A stretch of DNA of 64,000 bases, taken from contig NZ_CP033966.1 in NCBI RefSeq assembly GCF_003854895.1, forward strand, positions 3,472,001 through 3,536,000. The letters are read 5' to 3'. Under the pieces are notes generated by a model, which saw only the letters and a list, made by a program, of their open reading frames with translations, was not told the origin of the DNA and ran no database searches. This document shows, piece after piece, positions 43,793 through 52,997 of this stretch. Source of the stretch: Pigmentiphaga sp. H8. GTDB taxonomy: Bacteria > Pseudomonadota > Gammaproteobacteria > Burkholderiales > Burkholderiaceae_B. The position numbers and the translations under genes are program-made. Every line of letters starts with the position of its first letter. Within the stretch, counting starts at the first letter, position 1.

Positions 43793-45064
43793 ATGGGCAT
43801 GACTCTCGTTGAAAAGATGCTGGCGCGCGCCAGCGGCAAGACTTCGGTCAGGCCAGGCGACATCGTGCTGCCCGAGCCCGAACTGGTCATCCTGCACGAC
43901 GGCTACGTCGAGACCGCCTACAAGCAGTTGCACGACATCGGCTATCGCCGCGTCACGCATCCGGAGCGGGTGGTCTTCGTCACCGACCACCAGGTGGTCT
44001 ACACCACGCCCGCCTCGATCCTGCGGGGCCGCGCCAACCGGCGCATCGCCGGAGAATGGCGCATCGGCCACTTCCACGATGCCGGCCAGGGCGGGCACGG
44101 CCACCTCTTTCCCATGGAAAGCGGCCTGGTCAGGCCCGGCATGTTCCTCTTCGCCTACGACATGCACTGCACGAACTTCGGCGCCATCGGGGCATTCGCG
44201 ATGCGCGCGGGGCCCAACGTGGTGTCGGTGCTGGCCACGGGCACGACCTGGACCGTCGTGCCGCACACGCTGCGCGTCACGCTGGAGGGCGAGGCGCCGC
44301 CCGGCGTGCATCCCCGCGACGTCGGCTTCTGGCTGGCCCATCGGTTGACCTCGGGTGAACTGGGCGTCGAATTCGACTATCGCGTGGTCGAGTTCGGCGG
44401 TTCGTACTGCGACCGCCTGCCACTGTCGGGCCGCGTCGCGCTGTGCAATACCCTGACCGAGATCGGCGTGCTCAACATCCTGTTTCCGCCCATGTCGCCG
44501 CTGGGCTCGGCCCGCGACCCTAGCTGGCTGGAAAGCGACGACGACGCCCGATTCGAACATACGCTCGTGCTGGACGTCTCGCACCTGGAGCCGCAAGTGG
44601 CCCTGCCGGGCGCCCCCGATCGGGCCGTCCCCGTCGGCGACACGGTGGGCGTCGCGATCGACCAGGCCTACCTGGGATCCTGCGGATCCGGCATGTATGA
44701 AGACTTCCAGGCCGCCGCCGACGTGCTTGCCGGCCACCGCGTGGCAAGCGGAGTGCGTTTCATCGTCGTGCCGGGCACGGTCGAGACGGCCGGGCGCATG
44801 GCGCGCGACGGCCTCACCCAGCGCTTCCTCGACGCCGGCGCCATCCTGCTCCCACCCGGCTGTGGTCCCTGCGCCGGCGGCGCCGGCGGGCCGCTGGCCT
44901 CCGGCGAAGTGTCGATCTCGACCGCCGCCACCAATGGCCAGGGCCGCATGGGCGCGAAGGATGCCCACTGCTACCTGGGCAGTCCGCTCACCGTGGCCGC
45001 ATCCGCCGTCGCCGGCAGGATCGCCGATCCGCGCCCGGGCACATTGAGGAGTCCCCGTCGATGA
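43793..45064 (+). CDS. Aconitase-family hydratase, large (LeuC-like) subunit
   Basis: The protein has 423 residues. The three [4Fe-4S] cysteines are present: Cys297 (L-G-S-C-G-S-G), Cys357 and Cys360 (P-G-C-G-P-C-A-G-G). The usual S-R-N-F-E-G-R segment is replaced by A-T-N-G-Q-G-R-M-G, so the substrate should differ from isopropylmalate. Related two-subunit enzymes include maleate, dimethylmaleate and citraconate hydratases. The ATG at 43793 has GGAAG upstream; an ATG at 43763 overlapping the RraA stop is the alternative. Confidence 0.85.
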   Translation: MGMTLVEKMLARASGKTSVRPGDIVLPEPELVILHDGYVETAYKQLHDIGYRRVTHPERVVFVTDHQVVYTTPASILRGRANRRIAGEWRIGHFHDAGQGGHGHLFPMESGLVRPGMFLFAYDMHCTNFGAIGAFAMRAGPNVVSVLATGTTWTVVPHTLRVTLEGEAPPGVHPRDVGFWLAHRLTSGELGVEFDYRVVEFGGSYCDRLPLSGRVALCNTLTEIGVLNILFPPMSPLGSARDPSWLESDDDARFEHTLVLDVSHLEPQVALPGAPDRAVPVGDTVGVAIDQAYLGSCGSGMYEDFQAAADVLAGHRVASGVRFIVVPGTVETAGRMARDGLTQRFLDAGAILLPPGCGPCAGGAGGPLASGEVSISTAATNGQGRMGAKDAHCYLGSPLTVAASAVAGRIADPRPGTLRSPRR

Positions 45065-45600
45065 ACTGGATACAACGCGGCACCGCCCACGTGCTGGGCC
45101 ATGACGTTCCCCACGACGGCGGAGTCATGGCGTTCGACATCGTGCTTTCCCGCAACACGAATCCCGACGAACTGATCCCGCATCTCTTCGCCGAACTCGA
45201 TCCCGGCCTGGGCCGCCGCATCCGCCCAGGCGACCTGATCGTCGCCGGCCGCAACTTCCTGGCCGGCAAGGCGCACAACACCGGCATCATCGCCATGAAG
45301 GCGCTGGGCCTGGGCATCCTGTGCGAGTCCATGTCGGTGCGCGCCTTCCAGGGCGTGGTCGCGCTGGCCGTACCCGCGCTGGCCTCTTGCCACGGCATCG
45401 TGGATACGCTGTCCGACGGCGACGAAATCGAAGTGGACTACGCCAACGGCACCGTCACACGATGCGCCACCGGCGAGATGCACCGCTACCCGCCCCTGGC
45501 GCCCGAGATACGCGCCATGATCGGAAACGGCGGCATGCGCGGCGCGCTCCAGGCCCATCTGCGCGCGCACCCCGAACTCGGCCAACCCTACGCGGAGTAG
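45061..45600 (+). CDS. Aconitase-family hydratase, small (LeuD-like) subunit
   Basis: This 179-residue protein has the aconitase swivel domain: G-D-L-I-V-A-G-R-N-F-L-A-G-K-A-H near residue 58, where canonical LeuD has G-x-N-F-G-x-G-S-S-R-E. The replacement of the G-S-S-R-E segment by A-G-K-A-H-N points to a different substrate. It starts at an ATG overlapping the large-subunit stop by 4 bp, so the two chains form one enzyme. Confidence 0.85.
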   Translation: MNWIQRGTAHVLGHDVPHDGGVMAFDIVLSRNTNPDELIPHLFAELDPGLGRRIRPGDLIVAGRNFLAGKAHNTGIIAMKALGLGILCESMSVRAFQGVVALAVPALASCHGIVDTLSDGDEIEVDYANGTVTRCATGEMHRYPPLAPEIRAMIGNGGMRGALQAHLRAHPELGQPYAE

Positions 45601-45631
45601 ACTACGGGCCTTTCCTTCCAGGCCCTCCACC

Positions 45632-46024
45632 ATGCCCTTGCAAGCCCACTACGCCAAGACCCTGCCCAAGCCCCGCTTCCGCTACACCCCCTGCATCCAG
45701 GCCGGCCCCTACTACCAACTGGCCGGCATGATCGCGCTCGATGCCCAGAGCGGCCAGCTGGAAAGCGGCGGTGTCGCCGCGGAAACGGACAAGATCATGC
45801 GCAACATGCTGGCCGCCCTGCCCGAATACGGCCTGGCCCTGGACCAGCTCGTCATCGCCCGCATCTTCACCACCCGCTTCGATCAGTTCGCCGAGATCAA
45901 CCGTGTCTGGGAAGGCTACTTCCCCGAAGGCGCGACCCCGCCCGCTCGCACCGCCATGGGCGTCGTGGCGCTGCCGCTGAACGCCACGGTGGAAATCGAG
46001 TTCTGCTTCTACCGCGAGGCCTGA
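45632..46024 (+). CDS. RidA/YjgF family protein
   Basis: The protein has 130 residues. RidA proteins hydrolyse reactive enamine/imine intermediates to keto acids; a conserved Arg lies in P-A-R-T-A-M-G-V (near 106). The N-terminus is shorter and more diverged than canonical RidA, closer to the Rid2-7 groups. It follows the LeuD-like gene by 31 bp and is convergent with the aspartate dehydrogenase gene. Confidence 0.85.
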   Translation: MPLQAHYAKTLPKPRFRYTPCIQAGPYYQLAGMIALDAQSGQLESGGVAAETDKIMRNMLAALPEYGLALDQLVIARIFTTRFDQFAEINRVWEGYFPEGATPPARTAMGVVALPLNATVEIEFCFYREA

Positions 46025-46035
46025 TCCGCCCGCCC

Positions 46036-46845
46036 TCAGCCTTGCAGCGCGAGCGCGTTGGGGCCGCCTTTCAGGTAGGCCAGGATGCTGCAGGCGGTGC
46101 TGGCCGAGGTCTTCGGATTGGCGGCGGAGGGTTCGGCCTGCGTGTCGAAGCGAAACTCGCCCAGCACGCCGCGCGCCTCGACCCGATGGCTGTTGCGCGT
46201 GGCGGCCGGATCCGCGATCAGCGTGACCCGGGTGGCGTCCAGCCCGGCTCCCGCCAGGGCGACGGTGGCCGCCACGTTGGCATTCTGCGGATAGCGCCGC
46301 GCGACCTCGCGGGCGCTGCCTTCGAACACGACGGCCGGTCCGGCCAGGGCCTGCAAGTCGCAGGCCTGTTCCGCCGGGGTGCCCAGCCACGCGCGCGGCG
46401 GCTTGATGCCGGTATAGCGGACCTCGACCGCGCCGGCGGCGCGGGCCGTCGCCAGCGCATCCAGGCCGCCGATGGCGCCGCTGATCAGATGCAGCCGGCA
46501 GCCGGCCCGGGCCGCTTCTTGCCTCAACGTCCGCAGCAGGCCGTCGTCGGCCAGCGCGCCGGCCGACACCAGCGCGAAATGGCGGCCGCTGCGCAGCACG
46601 TCGGCGCCGTATTGCGCCACGGCGCCCTGGCCCGCCGCCTCGATCACCAGGTCGACGTCCCTTGCCAGCGACGCGATGTCGCCCACCGGCTTGATCGAGG
46701 ACGGCAGCGAGGCCGACGCCTCGCCCTCCTTGCCCGCGCGCACGACGACGTTGCGTACGTCGGCGCAGGCATCGCCGGCCAGGGCATCCAGCAGGCCGCG
46801 GGCGATCCCGCCCAGTCCGATCACGGCTATGGTGGGTCGGGTCAT
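46036..46845 (-). CDS. nadX: L-aspartate dehydrogenase
   Basis: This 269-residue protein has an NAD(P)-binding N-terminus I-G-L-G-G-I-A (9-15) and a C-terminal domain with the catalytic N-S-H-R segment of aspartate dehydrogenases. It converts aspartate to iminoaspartate (for NAD synthesis) or on to oxaloacetate and ammonia. Its ATG overlaps the IclR gene stop by 4 bp, so it is coupled to that regulator and not to nadA/nadC. A catabolic role for an aspartate-yielding substrate is therefore likely. Confidence 0.85.
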   Translation of the reverse strand: MTRPTIAVIGLGGIARGLLDALAGDACADVRNVVVRAGKEGEASASLPSSIKPVGDIASLARDVDLVIEAAGQGAVAQYGADVLRSGRHFALVSAGALADDGLLRTLRQEAARAGCRLHLISGAIGGLDALATARAAGAVEVRYTGIKPPRAWLGTPAEQACDLQALAGPAVVFEGSAREVARRYPQNANVAATVALAGAGLDATRVTLIADPAATRNSHRVEARGVLGEFRFDTQAEPSAANPKTSASTACSILAYLKGGPNALALQG

Positions 46846-47663
46846 TTGAGGTCCGCGTTCATCTGTTTGGAAAAAATCGCCGCGAGCTTGCTGGCGGCAT
46901 CGAGCAGGGCGCGCTTCATCTTCTCGTCGTCGTAGCCCTGCATGCGCTGCGAGGGCCCGACGATGGACACCGAGAACATCACGCCGACCTGCGAAAGCGG
47001 TATGGGCGCGGCCACCGCGACCAGCCCGCGATCGATCTCCTCGCGGCAATAGGCGATGCCGGTCTTGCGGACCCGCCGCAATTCGTCCCGCAACAGCTGC
47101 GGCGAGGTAATGGTGCGGTCCGTCAGCGCCGGCAGCGGCTCGTCCAGCAGCGCCTCCCATTCCCGTTCGTCGCGGAAGGCCAGGATGGCCTTGGCCGAGG
47201 CCGCCGCATGGGGTGGCATGACGTGGCCCGGGTTGACGTAGCCGTGCCAGTCCTTGGGCGGCGTGGCCATGACGATGCTCTCGATGCGGTTGCCGCGCAG
47301 CATGCTCAGGAAAGCCGTTTCCTGGAACTGCTCGACCAGGCCGTACAGCACGGTATGGGCGACCGCCGCCATCTGGTCGGGCGAGATCGCCGTTCCCAGC
47401 AGCCGGCGCATGCGTCCGCCCAGGAGATAGGTGCGGCGCGCGTTGCCGGCCTCCGCCTCGAACGGCGGCTCGGCATCCAGGCAGCCGGCGCGGCACAGGC
47501 CGGCCAGCATCCGGTGCAGCGTGCCCTTGGGCATGTCCAGCGCGGCCTGTATCTCGCCGAACGCCAGTCCGGCGGGATGGCGGGCGACCAGTTCGATCAC
47601 TTCCATCTGCCGTTCCAGCAGGAACCGGTTCTTGGACGACTCTTCTTCCACATCACCCCCCAT
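46842..47663 (-). CDS. IclR family transcriptional regulator
   Basis: This 273-residue protein has a winged HTH (L-A-F-G-E-I-Q-A-A-L-D-M-P-K-G-T-L-H-R) and an IclR effector domain. I use the ATG at 47663; an ATG at 47735 would add 24 residues but sits on the divergent promoter. It is coupled to the aspartate dehydrogenase gene and divergent from the TRAP operon. A GTTCCG/CGGAAC palindrome in the gap is its probable operator. Confidence 0.9.
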   Translation of the reverse strand: MGGDVEEESSKNRFLLERQMEVIELVARHPAGLAFGEIQAALDMPKGTLHRMLAGLCRAGCLDAEPPFEAEAGNARRTYLLGGRMRRLLGTAISPDQMAAVAHTVLYGLVEQFQETAFLSMLRGNRIESIVMATPPKDWHGYVNPGHVMPPHAAASAKAILAFRDEREWEALLDEPLPALTDRTITSPQLLRDELRRVRKTGIAYCREEIDRGLVAVAAPIPLSQVGVMFSVSIVGPSQRMQGYDDEKMKRALLDAASKLAAIFSKQMNADLK

Positions 47664-47698
47664 GTGACCAGGCGAAATTTTGCCCGCAATGAAACGTC

Positions 47699-47728
47699 TT
47701 GACGAAATTACACCGAAACCTGCATTAT
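47699..47728 (+). promoter_or_regulatory. Promoter of the TRAP operon
   Basis: TTGACG and CATTAT are separated by 18 bp. The predicted start of transcription (about 47735) lies just before the TAGTTCCG palindrome, so a bound regulator would block initiation or clearance. Confidence 0.45.
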
Positions 47729-47747
47729 GTTCCATATAACGATAGAT

Positions 47748-47768
47748 TAGTTCCGAAAAACGGAACTA
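47748..47768. promoter_or_regulatory. IclR-type palindromic operator
   Basis: TAGTTCCG and CGGAACTA form perfect 8-bp arms around AAAAA. It lies 49 bp before the DctP start, in the IclR/TRAP divergent region. Confidence 0.6.
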
Positions 47769-47817
47769 TTTTTGCCGAGCCAGACCGGCTCTCTTCATCG
47801 AACCAGTGGGGAACTCC

Positions 47818-48852
47818 ATGCGTAAGAACCATGCTTTGAAGCCGCTCGTGGCCGCCGCCATGGCAGCCGCCGTCCTGGCCGGTCCGGCCCACGCCGCCGA
47901 CAAGAAAGTCAGCCTGCGGCTGTCGCACAACCTGCCCACCACCAACCCCCTGCACTACGGCGTGCTGGTGCCGTGGGCGAAGTCGATCGAGAAGGACTCG
48001 GGCGGCAGCATCGCGATCCAGGTCTTCCCCGCGCAGCAGTTGGGCCCCGCCAAGGACCACTACAACCTGGCCCGCGACGGCATCGCCGACCTGGCCTTCT
48101 ATCTTGTCGGCATCGAGCCGGGGCGCTTCCCCATCGTGACCGCCGCCGAAATGCCCTTCCTGGTGGCCGACACCGCCAAGGGCTCGCGCGCGCTGTACGA
48201 GTGGTACCAGCCCTACGCCAAGAAAGAGATGGCCGACGTCAAGGTCTGCACCATGTTCTACGACGGCGGCGGCACCATCCATTCCAAGAAGCGCATCGAA
48301 AGCCCCACCGACCTGGCCGGCCTGAAGATCCGCTCGCCCAACGTCATGGCGGCCAACTTCTACCGCCTGTCCGGCGCCTCGCCCGTCCAGCTGTCGGCCT
48401 CCGACGCGGCCGAGGCGGTCGAGCGCGGCGTGGTGGACGCGATCTCGTTCCCGTGGAACCTGCTGCAGGCGCTGGGCGCCGATCGCGCGCTGACCTATCA
48501 CCTGGACATGAATTTCTATTCGCTGGGCACGGCCATCCTGATGAACAAGTCGTCGTACGGGAAACTGTCGGCCGACCAGAAGAAGGTCATCGACAACCAC
48601 TGCAACGCCGACTGGGCCGAACGCCTGCCCATGCCCTGGTACAACTGGGAACAGGAAGGCCGCGCCGCGCTGCTGAAGAAGCCGGGCCACACGGTCTACA
48701 CGATCTCGGACGCCAAGGTCGGCGAATGGAAGGCCATGGCCGCCAAGGTCCGCGCCGACTGGGAAGCCAGCGTCAAGAAGAACCGCGTCGACGGCGCCAA
48801 GGTGTTCGGCGAACTGCAGGACACGCTGAAGAAATACAACGCCGCCTACTGA
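47818..48852 (+). CDS. dctP: TRAP transporter solute-binding protein (DctP)
   Basis: This 344-residue protein has a signal peptide ending A-H-A-A-D. The DctP fold shows R-L-S-H-N-L-P near residue 36 and the ligand-carboxylate region I-R-S-P-N-V near 172. It binds an organic acid in the periplasm and passes it to DctQM for sodium-driven uptake. It heads an operon with dctQ, dctM, a hydrolase and an amidase. Confidence 0.9.
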   Translation: MRKNHALKPLVAAAMAAAVLAGPAHAADKKVSLRLSHNLPTTNPLHYGVLVPWAKSIEKDSGGSIAIQVFPAQQLGPAKDHYNLARDGIADLAFYLVGIEPGRFPIVTAAEMPFLVADTAKGSRALYEWYQPYAKKEMADVKVCTMFYDGGGTIHSKKRIESPTDLAGLKIRSPNVMAANFYRLSGASPVQLSASDAAEAVERGVVDAISFPWNLLQALGADRALTYHLDMNFYSLGTAILMNKSSYGKLSADQKKVIDNHCNADWAERLPMPWYNWEQEGRAALLKKPGHTVYTISDAKVGEWKAMAAKVRADWEASVKKNRVDGAKVFGELQDTLKKYNAAY

Positions 48853-48871
48853 TCGTCCGACGAGCATCGCC

Positions 48872-49363
48872 ATGAAACAACGTCTGCTTGCCTTCCTCGA
48901 GTTCGTGCCATCGGTACTGCTGTTGTTCATGGCGATACTCACGTCCGTGTCGGTGGCCTCGCGCTACCTCTTCGCCTACCCGCTTCCGGACGAGTACGAG
49001 ATCTCGCGCCTGCTGCTGAGCGTGGTGGTGTGCTGGGGCATCGCGGCGGCCTTCCGTCACAACGACCACATCCAGCTCGATATCTTCTGGAGCGTGCTCG
49101 GCCCGCGCGCCAAGCGCACGCTGACCCGCATCGGCGCGGCGCTGTGCCTGTGCATCATCGGCGGCTTCGCCTACGCCCTGGGCACCAAGGTCGTCGACGT
49201 CTTCGAAGCGGGACTGCTGACCGTGGACCTGGAACTGCCGGTCTGGGGTTTCTACACGGCGGCCTGGCTGGGCACCCTGGCCTGCTTCTTCATCCTGCTC
49301 CAGCAAGTCATCGCTCCCCCGGAACCGGAGGCCCATGACGGCCACCCGGACGCCACGGTCTGA
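48872..49363 (+). CDS. dctQ: TRAP transporter small permease (DctQ)
   Basis: This 163-residue protein has four predicted membrane helices and the conserved R-Y-L-F-A-Y-P-L-P and E-I-S-R region near 29-43. It starts 19 bp after dctP and forms the membrane complex with DctM. Confidence 0.9.
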   Translation: MKQRLLAFLEFVPSVLLLFMAILTSVSVASRYLFAYPLPDEYEISRLLLSVVVCWGIAAAFRHNDHIQLDIFWSVLGPRAKRTLTRIGAALCLCIIGGFAYALGTKVVDVFEAGLLTVDLELPVWGFYTAAWLGTLACFFILLQQVIAPPEPEAHDGHPDATV

Positions 49364-49376
49364 ACGGACGTACACC

Positions 49377-50681
49377 ATGATCGGCCCCAACCTCGCCATC
49401 CTCATCGGCTTCGGCTCCCTGCTTCTGCTCTGCCTGCTGCGCGTTCCCATCGGCCTGGCCATGGGCACGGCGGGCATCCTGGGCTTCGGCCTGATGACCG
49501 GCTTCGAGCCCGCCTTCAAGCTGCTGTCCCACTCCGTCATCTCCACGTTCTCCGACTACACCATGGGGCTGGTGCCGCTGTTCATCCTGATGGGCGCGGT
49601 GGCCGTGACCTCGGGCATGAGCGGGGAACTGTTCCGCGCCGCCCAGCTCTGGCTGGGCAACTTCCGCGGCGGGCTGGCCGTGGCCACGGTGGCCTCGTGC
49701 GGCGGCTTCGCCGCCATCTGCGGCTCGTCGGCCGCCACCGCCGCCACCATGACCCGGGTCGCCCTGCCCGAAATGAAGAAGCACGGCTATTCGGAGCGGC
49801 TGGCCACGGGCGTGATCGCGGCCGGCGGCACGCTGGGCGTGCTGATCCCGCCCTCGATCGCGCTGGCCGTCTACGGCCTGCTGACCCAGCAAAGCGTGGG
49901 CCTGCTGTTCATGGCCGGCGTCGTGCCGGGCATCCTGGCCATCGCCATGTACATGCTGGTGGTCAAGGTATGGCTGGCCGTGCGCCCGCAGGATGCGCCG
50001 GTGGGCCAGCGGGCCGCGATGCGTGAACGCCTATCCAGCCTGACGCGGCTCGGCCCCATCATGCTGCTCATCATGTTCGTCATCGGCGGCATCTACGGCG
50101 GCCTGTTCACGCCCACCGAGGCCGGCGCCGTGGGCGCCGCCGGCGCCATCGCCATCGTCGCGCTGGGCAAGCGCCTGTCCTGGAACACCTTGTTCTCGTC
50201 GCTGGCAGAAAGCGTACGCATGGGCGCGGCCATCCTGCTGATCATGGCGGGCGCCGTGCTGTTCGGCTACTTCCTGGCCGTGACCGAGACCCCGCAGAAA
50301 GCGGCGCAACTGCTCATCGACGCCAACCTGGGCCGCTACGGCACGCTGCTCGTGATCATCGGCATCATGCTGGTGCTGGGCTGCCTGATCGATGCGCTGG
50401 CGGTGGTGATCCTGATCGTGCCGCTGGTCTATCCCATCGTGATGCAGCTGGGCTTCGACCCGATCTGGTTTGGCGTGATCGTGACCATGTGCGTGGAGCT
50501 GGGCCTCATCACACCCCCCTTCGGGCTGAACGTGTTCGTGATCAAGGGCCTGTCCAAGCGGACCGACATCTGGACCATCTACAAGGGTGTCACGCCCTTC
50601 ATCCTCGTGGACCTGCTGCGGATCGGCCTGCTGATCGCCTTCCCCAGCCTGGTGCTGTTCCTTCCCGACATGGCGCGCTAA
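49377..50681 (+). CDS. dctM: TRAP transporter large permease (DctM)
   Basis: This 434-residue membrane protein has the DctM signature segments: G-L-A-M-G near 26, S-C-G-G-F-A-A-I-C-G-S-S-A-A-T near 105 (sodium/substrate site) and L-I-P-P-S-I-A near 155. It is the substrate-translocating subunit. The ATG at 49377 is used; the in-frame ATG at 49335 lies inside dctQ. Confidence 0.95.
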   Translation: MIGPNLAILIGFGSLLLLCLLRVPIGLAMGTAGILGFGLMTGFEPAFKLLSHSVISTFSDYTMGLVPLFILMGAVAVTSGMSGELFRAAQLWLGNFRGGLAVATVASCGGFAAICGSSAATAATMTRVALPEMKKHGYSERLATGVIAAGGTLGVLIPPSIALAVYGLLTQQSVGLLFMAGVVPGILAIAMYMLVVKVWLAVRPQDAPVGQRAAMRERLSSLTRLGPIMLLIMFVIGGIYGGLFTPTEAGAVGAAGAIAIVALGKRLSWNTLFSSLAESVRMGAAILLIMAGAVLFGYFLAVTETPQKAAQLLIDANLGRYGTLLVIIGIMLVLGCLIDALAVVILIVPLVYPIVMQLGFDPIWFGVIVTMCVELGLITPPFGLNVFVIKGLSKRTDIWTIYKGVTPFILVDLLRIGLLIAFPSLVLFLPDMAR

Positions 50682-50700
50682 GCGCGTACTAGACGTACCC

Positions 50701-51639
50701 ATGACCATGAAGATTGAGCCGCGCAACGGCCGACTGGTGCGCGTGCGCACCACCCAGCACGTCGAACTGACCGGATTCCTCGCGCCCGCCCCCACGGCGG
50801 ACGCGCCCCTGCTGATCAGCCTGCACGGCCTGAGCGGCAACTTCGACACGAGCTTCACCTACGACTTCCTGCAAAGTCCCGACCTGGCCGGCATCCACCT
50901 GCTGTCCATCGGCTGCAGCGGACACGGGAACATCGCCATGTCGCGGGTCGGCGCCGAGCCGGCCTACAAGCTGACCGGCTCCGCGTTCGAATACTTCGAC
51001 GACTGCATTCCCGACCTGGCGGCGTGGATGGATTTCGCCGCACGGTCGCACGGCGGCCCCATCGTCCTGATGGGCCACTCGCTGGGCGCATCGAAAATCC
51101 TGCGCTATGCCGCGGCAACCGGCGACGCGCGCGTGCGCGGCCTGGTGCTGGCCTCCGCCGCCGACCTGCGCGGCGCCTTCTTCGCCCTGCACGGCGAGGA
51201 CCAGGCCGCGGCCTTCCTGGCCCAGGCCCGGCAACTGGTGGATGCCGGCCAGGGCCGCGTGCTGATGGGGGAAGACTGTGTCCTGGGCCTGCTGCGGCAG
51301 CGCATCTCGGCGCAGACCCTGCTGGACCGTTTCGAGGAAGGCCGGCCCGCCGATACTTTCGACTTCCACGGCCGCCGCTCGTCCCAGGCCTTCCGGGATC
51401 TCTCGGCGGTAACGGCACCTATCCTGTCGCTGTACGGATCCGAAGGCGAGATCGTCGGCACCGCCGGCGTGCGCGGCGCGATCGAGCTGCTGCGCGGCCA
51501 TGCGACATCCGCGCTATCGTTCTCGTCGGCCGTGCTGGGCGGCAACCATTGGTACGCCGGCCACGAGATCGAGGCCGCCGCCGTCATCGCCAACTGGCTG
51601 GCCGGACACGTCCAGGACACGAAGGAACACCATGACTGA
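50701..51639 (+). CDS. Alpha/beta hydrolase
   Basis: This 312-residue cytoplasmic alpha/beta hydrolase has oxyanion region H-G-L-S-G (42-46), nucleophile Ser127 in G-H-S-L-G, and a C-terminal catalytic His in G-G-N-H-W. It follows dctM by 19 bp and overlaps the amidase gene by 8 bp. It probably removes an ester or N-acyl group from the TRAP substrate. No closer family can be named. Confidence 0.85.
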   Translation: MTMKIEPRNGRLVRVRTTQHVELTGFLAPAPTADAPLLISLHGLSGNFDTSFTYDFLQSPDLAGIHLLSIGCSGHGNIAMSRVGAEPAYKLTGSAFEYFDDCIPDLAAWMDFAARSHGGPIVLMGHSLGASKILRYAAATGDARVRGLVLASAADLRGAFFALHGEDQAAAFLAQARQLVDAGQGRVLMGEDCVLGLLRQRISAQTLLDRFEEGRPADTFDFHGRRSSQAFRDLSAVTAPILSLYGSEGEIVGTAGVRGAIELLRGHATSALSFSSAVLGGNHWYAGHEIEAAAVIANWLAGHVQDTKEHHD

Positions 51640-52990
51640 CGCACGGGGAATCGCCGCGCTGGCCCAGGGCTACGCCCAGGGCAGCCTGGATCCGGTGGAG
51701 GTCGCGAGCCAGGCGCTGGACCAGGCCCGCGCCCCTGGCATGGACGCGGTCTTCATCACGCTGCTGGAAGCGCGCGCCCTGGACGAGGCCCGCGCCAGCC
51801 AGGCCCGCTGGCGCGAGGGCCGGCCGCTGGGGCCGCTGGATGGCGTGCCCCTGGCCTGGAAGGACCTGTTCGACATGGCGGGCACCGTCACCACCTGCGC
51901 GTCGGACACGCGCCGGCAAGCTGCCCCCGCCGACGACGACGCACCCGCCGTGCGCGCGCTGGCCGCCGCCGGCATGGTCAGCGTGGGCAAGACCAACCTG
52001 AGCGAGTTCGCCTTCTCCGGGCTGGGCATCAACCTGCATTTCGGCACGCCGCCCAACCCGTACGACGCCGTGGTCCCGCGCATCCCCGGCGGCTCGTCGT
52101 CGGGATCCGCGGTGGCGGTCGCCCGGCAGGTCGTCCCCTGCGCCATGGGCACCGACACCTCGGGTTCGATCCGGGTGCCGGCGGCCCTGAACGGACTGGT
52201 CGGATGGAAGCCCAGTTCGGCCCGCTACGATCAGCGCGGCGTCTTTCCTCTGGCGCCCTCGCTCGACAGCATCGGCCCCCTGGTCCAGACCGTGGCCGAT
52301 GCCTGCCTGATCGACGATGCCCTGCTGGGCCGCGCGCCCACCCTGCGGACCGGCGCCGACCTCCCCGCCGCACGGCTGGTGATTCCCTCCGGCATCCTCA
52401 TGAGCGAACTCGAACCGGGCGTGGCCGCGGCGTTCGAGGACACGGCCGAGCGCCTGGCCAGGCGCGGCTTCATCGTGGAACGCCGGGCCGTCCCCGTGCT
52501 GGACCTGACCCATCACCTGTTCGCCACCTTCGGCACGCTGGTGGGCGTCGAGGCGGCCGCCGTGCACCGCGAACTGCTGGATGATCCGGCCGCGCTGGCC
52601 CGCGTCGATGCCCGCATCGTCCAGCGGCTGCGGCTGGGGCAGGCCCTTCCCGCGCAAAACCGGCAGGCCTTGCGCGACAACCGGCCCCTGCTGGTGGCCG
52701 CCATGGCCGCTGCCCTGGCTCCCGGCGAAGCGCTGCTGTTCCCCACCGTGCCCATGGCGGCCCCGCCCATCGCGGCGCTGGCGGCCGATCCGGCCTGGTT
52801 CGCGCAATGCAATGCGCGCGTGCTGCGCAACACCATGGTAGGCAGCTACCTGGACATGCCCACGCTCGCCCTGCCCTGCGGCACCGACGGCGCGGGCCTG
52901 CCCGCCGGCATGAGCCTGGCCATGGCGACCGGCCGCGACGAAGCCCTGCTGGCGCTCGGCCTTGCCGTCGAACGCGAATTGGCGGCCTAG
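51632..52990 (+). CDS. Amidase signature family protein
   Basis: The protein has 452 residues. The Ser-cisSer-Lys triad is intact: Lys77 (W-K-D), Ser155 (G-G-S-S-S-G-S) and Ser179 (T-S-G-S-I-R). These enzymes hydrolyse linear amides to acid and ammonia. There are no gatC or gatB genes nearby, so it is catabolic. As the last gene of the TRAP operon it probably acts after the alpha/beta hydrolase. Confidence 0.9.
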   Translation: MTDARGIAALAQGYAQGSLDPVEVASQALDQARAPGMDAVFITLLEARALDEARASQARWREGRPLGPLDGVPLAWKDLFDMAGTVTTCASDTRRQAAPADDDAPAVRALAAAGMVSVGKTNLSEFAFSGLGINLHFGTPPNPYDAVVPRIPGGSSSGSAVAVARQVVPCAMGTDTSGSIRVPAALNGLVGWKPSSARYDQRGVFPLAPSLDSIGPLVQTVADACLIDDALLGRAPTLRTGADLPAARLVIPSGILMSELEPGVAAAFEDTAERLARRGFIVERRAVPVLDLTHHLFATFGTLVGVEAAAVHRELLDDPAALARVDARIVQRLRLGQALPAQNRQALRDNRPLLVAAMAAALAPGEALLFPTVPMAAPPIAALAADPAWFAQCNARVLRNTMVGSYLDMPTLALPCGTDGAGLPAGMSLAMATGRDEALLALGLAVERELAA

Positions 52991-52997
52991 GGTCTGT

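Noticed and set aside
43793..45600. True isopropylmalate dehydratase (leuCD) of leucine synthesis
   Set aside because: Substrate-binding segments differ, and the genes sit in a Bug/RraA catabolic operon with no leuB or leuA nearby.
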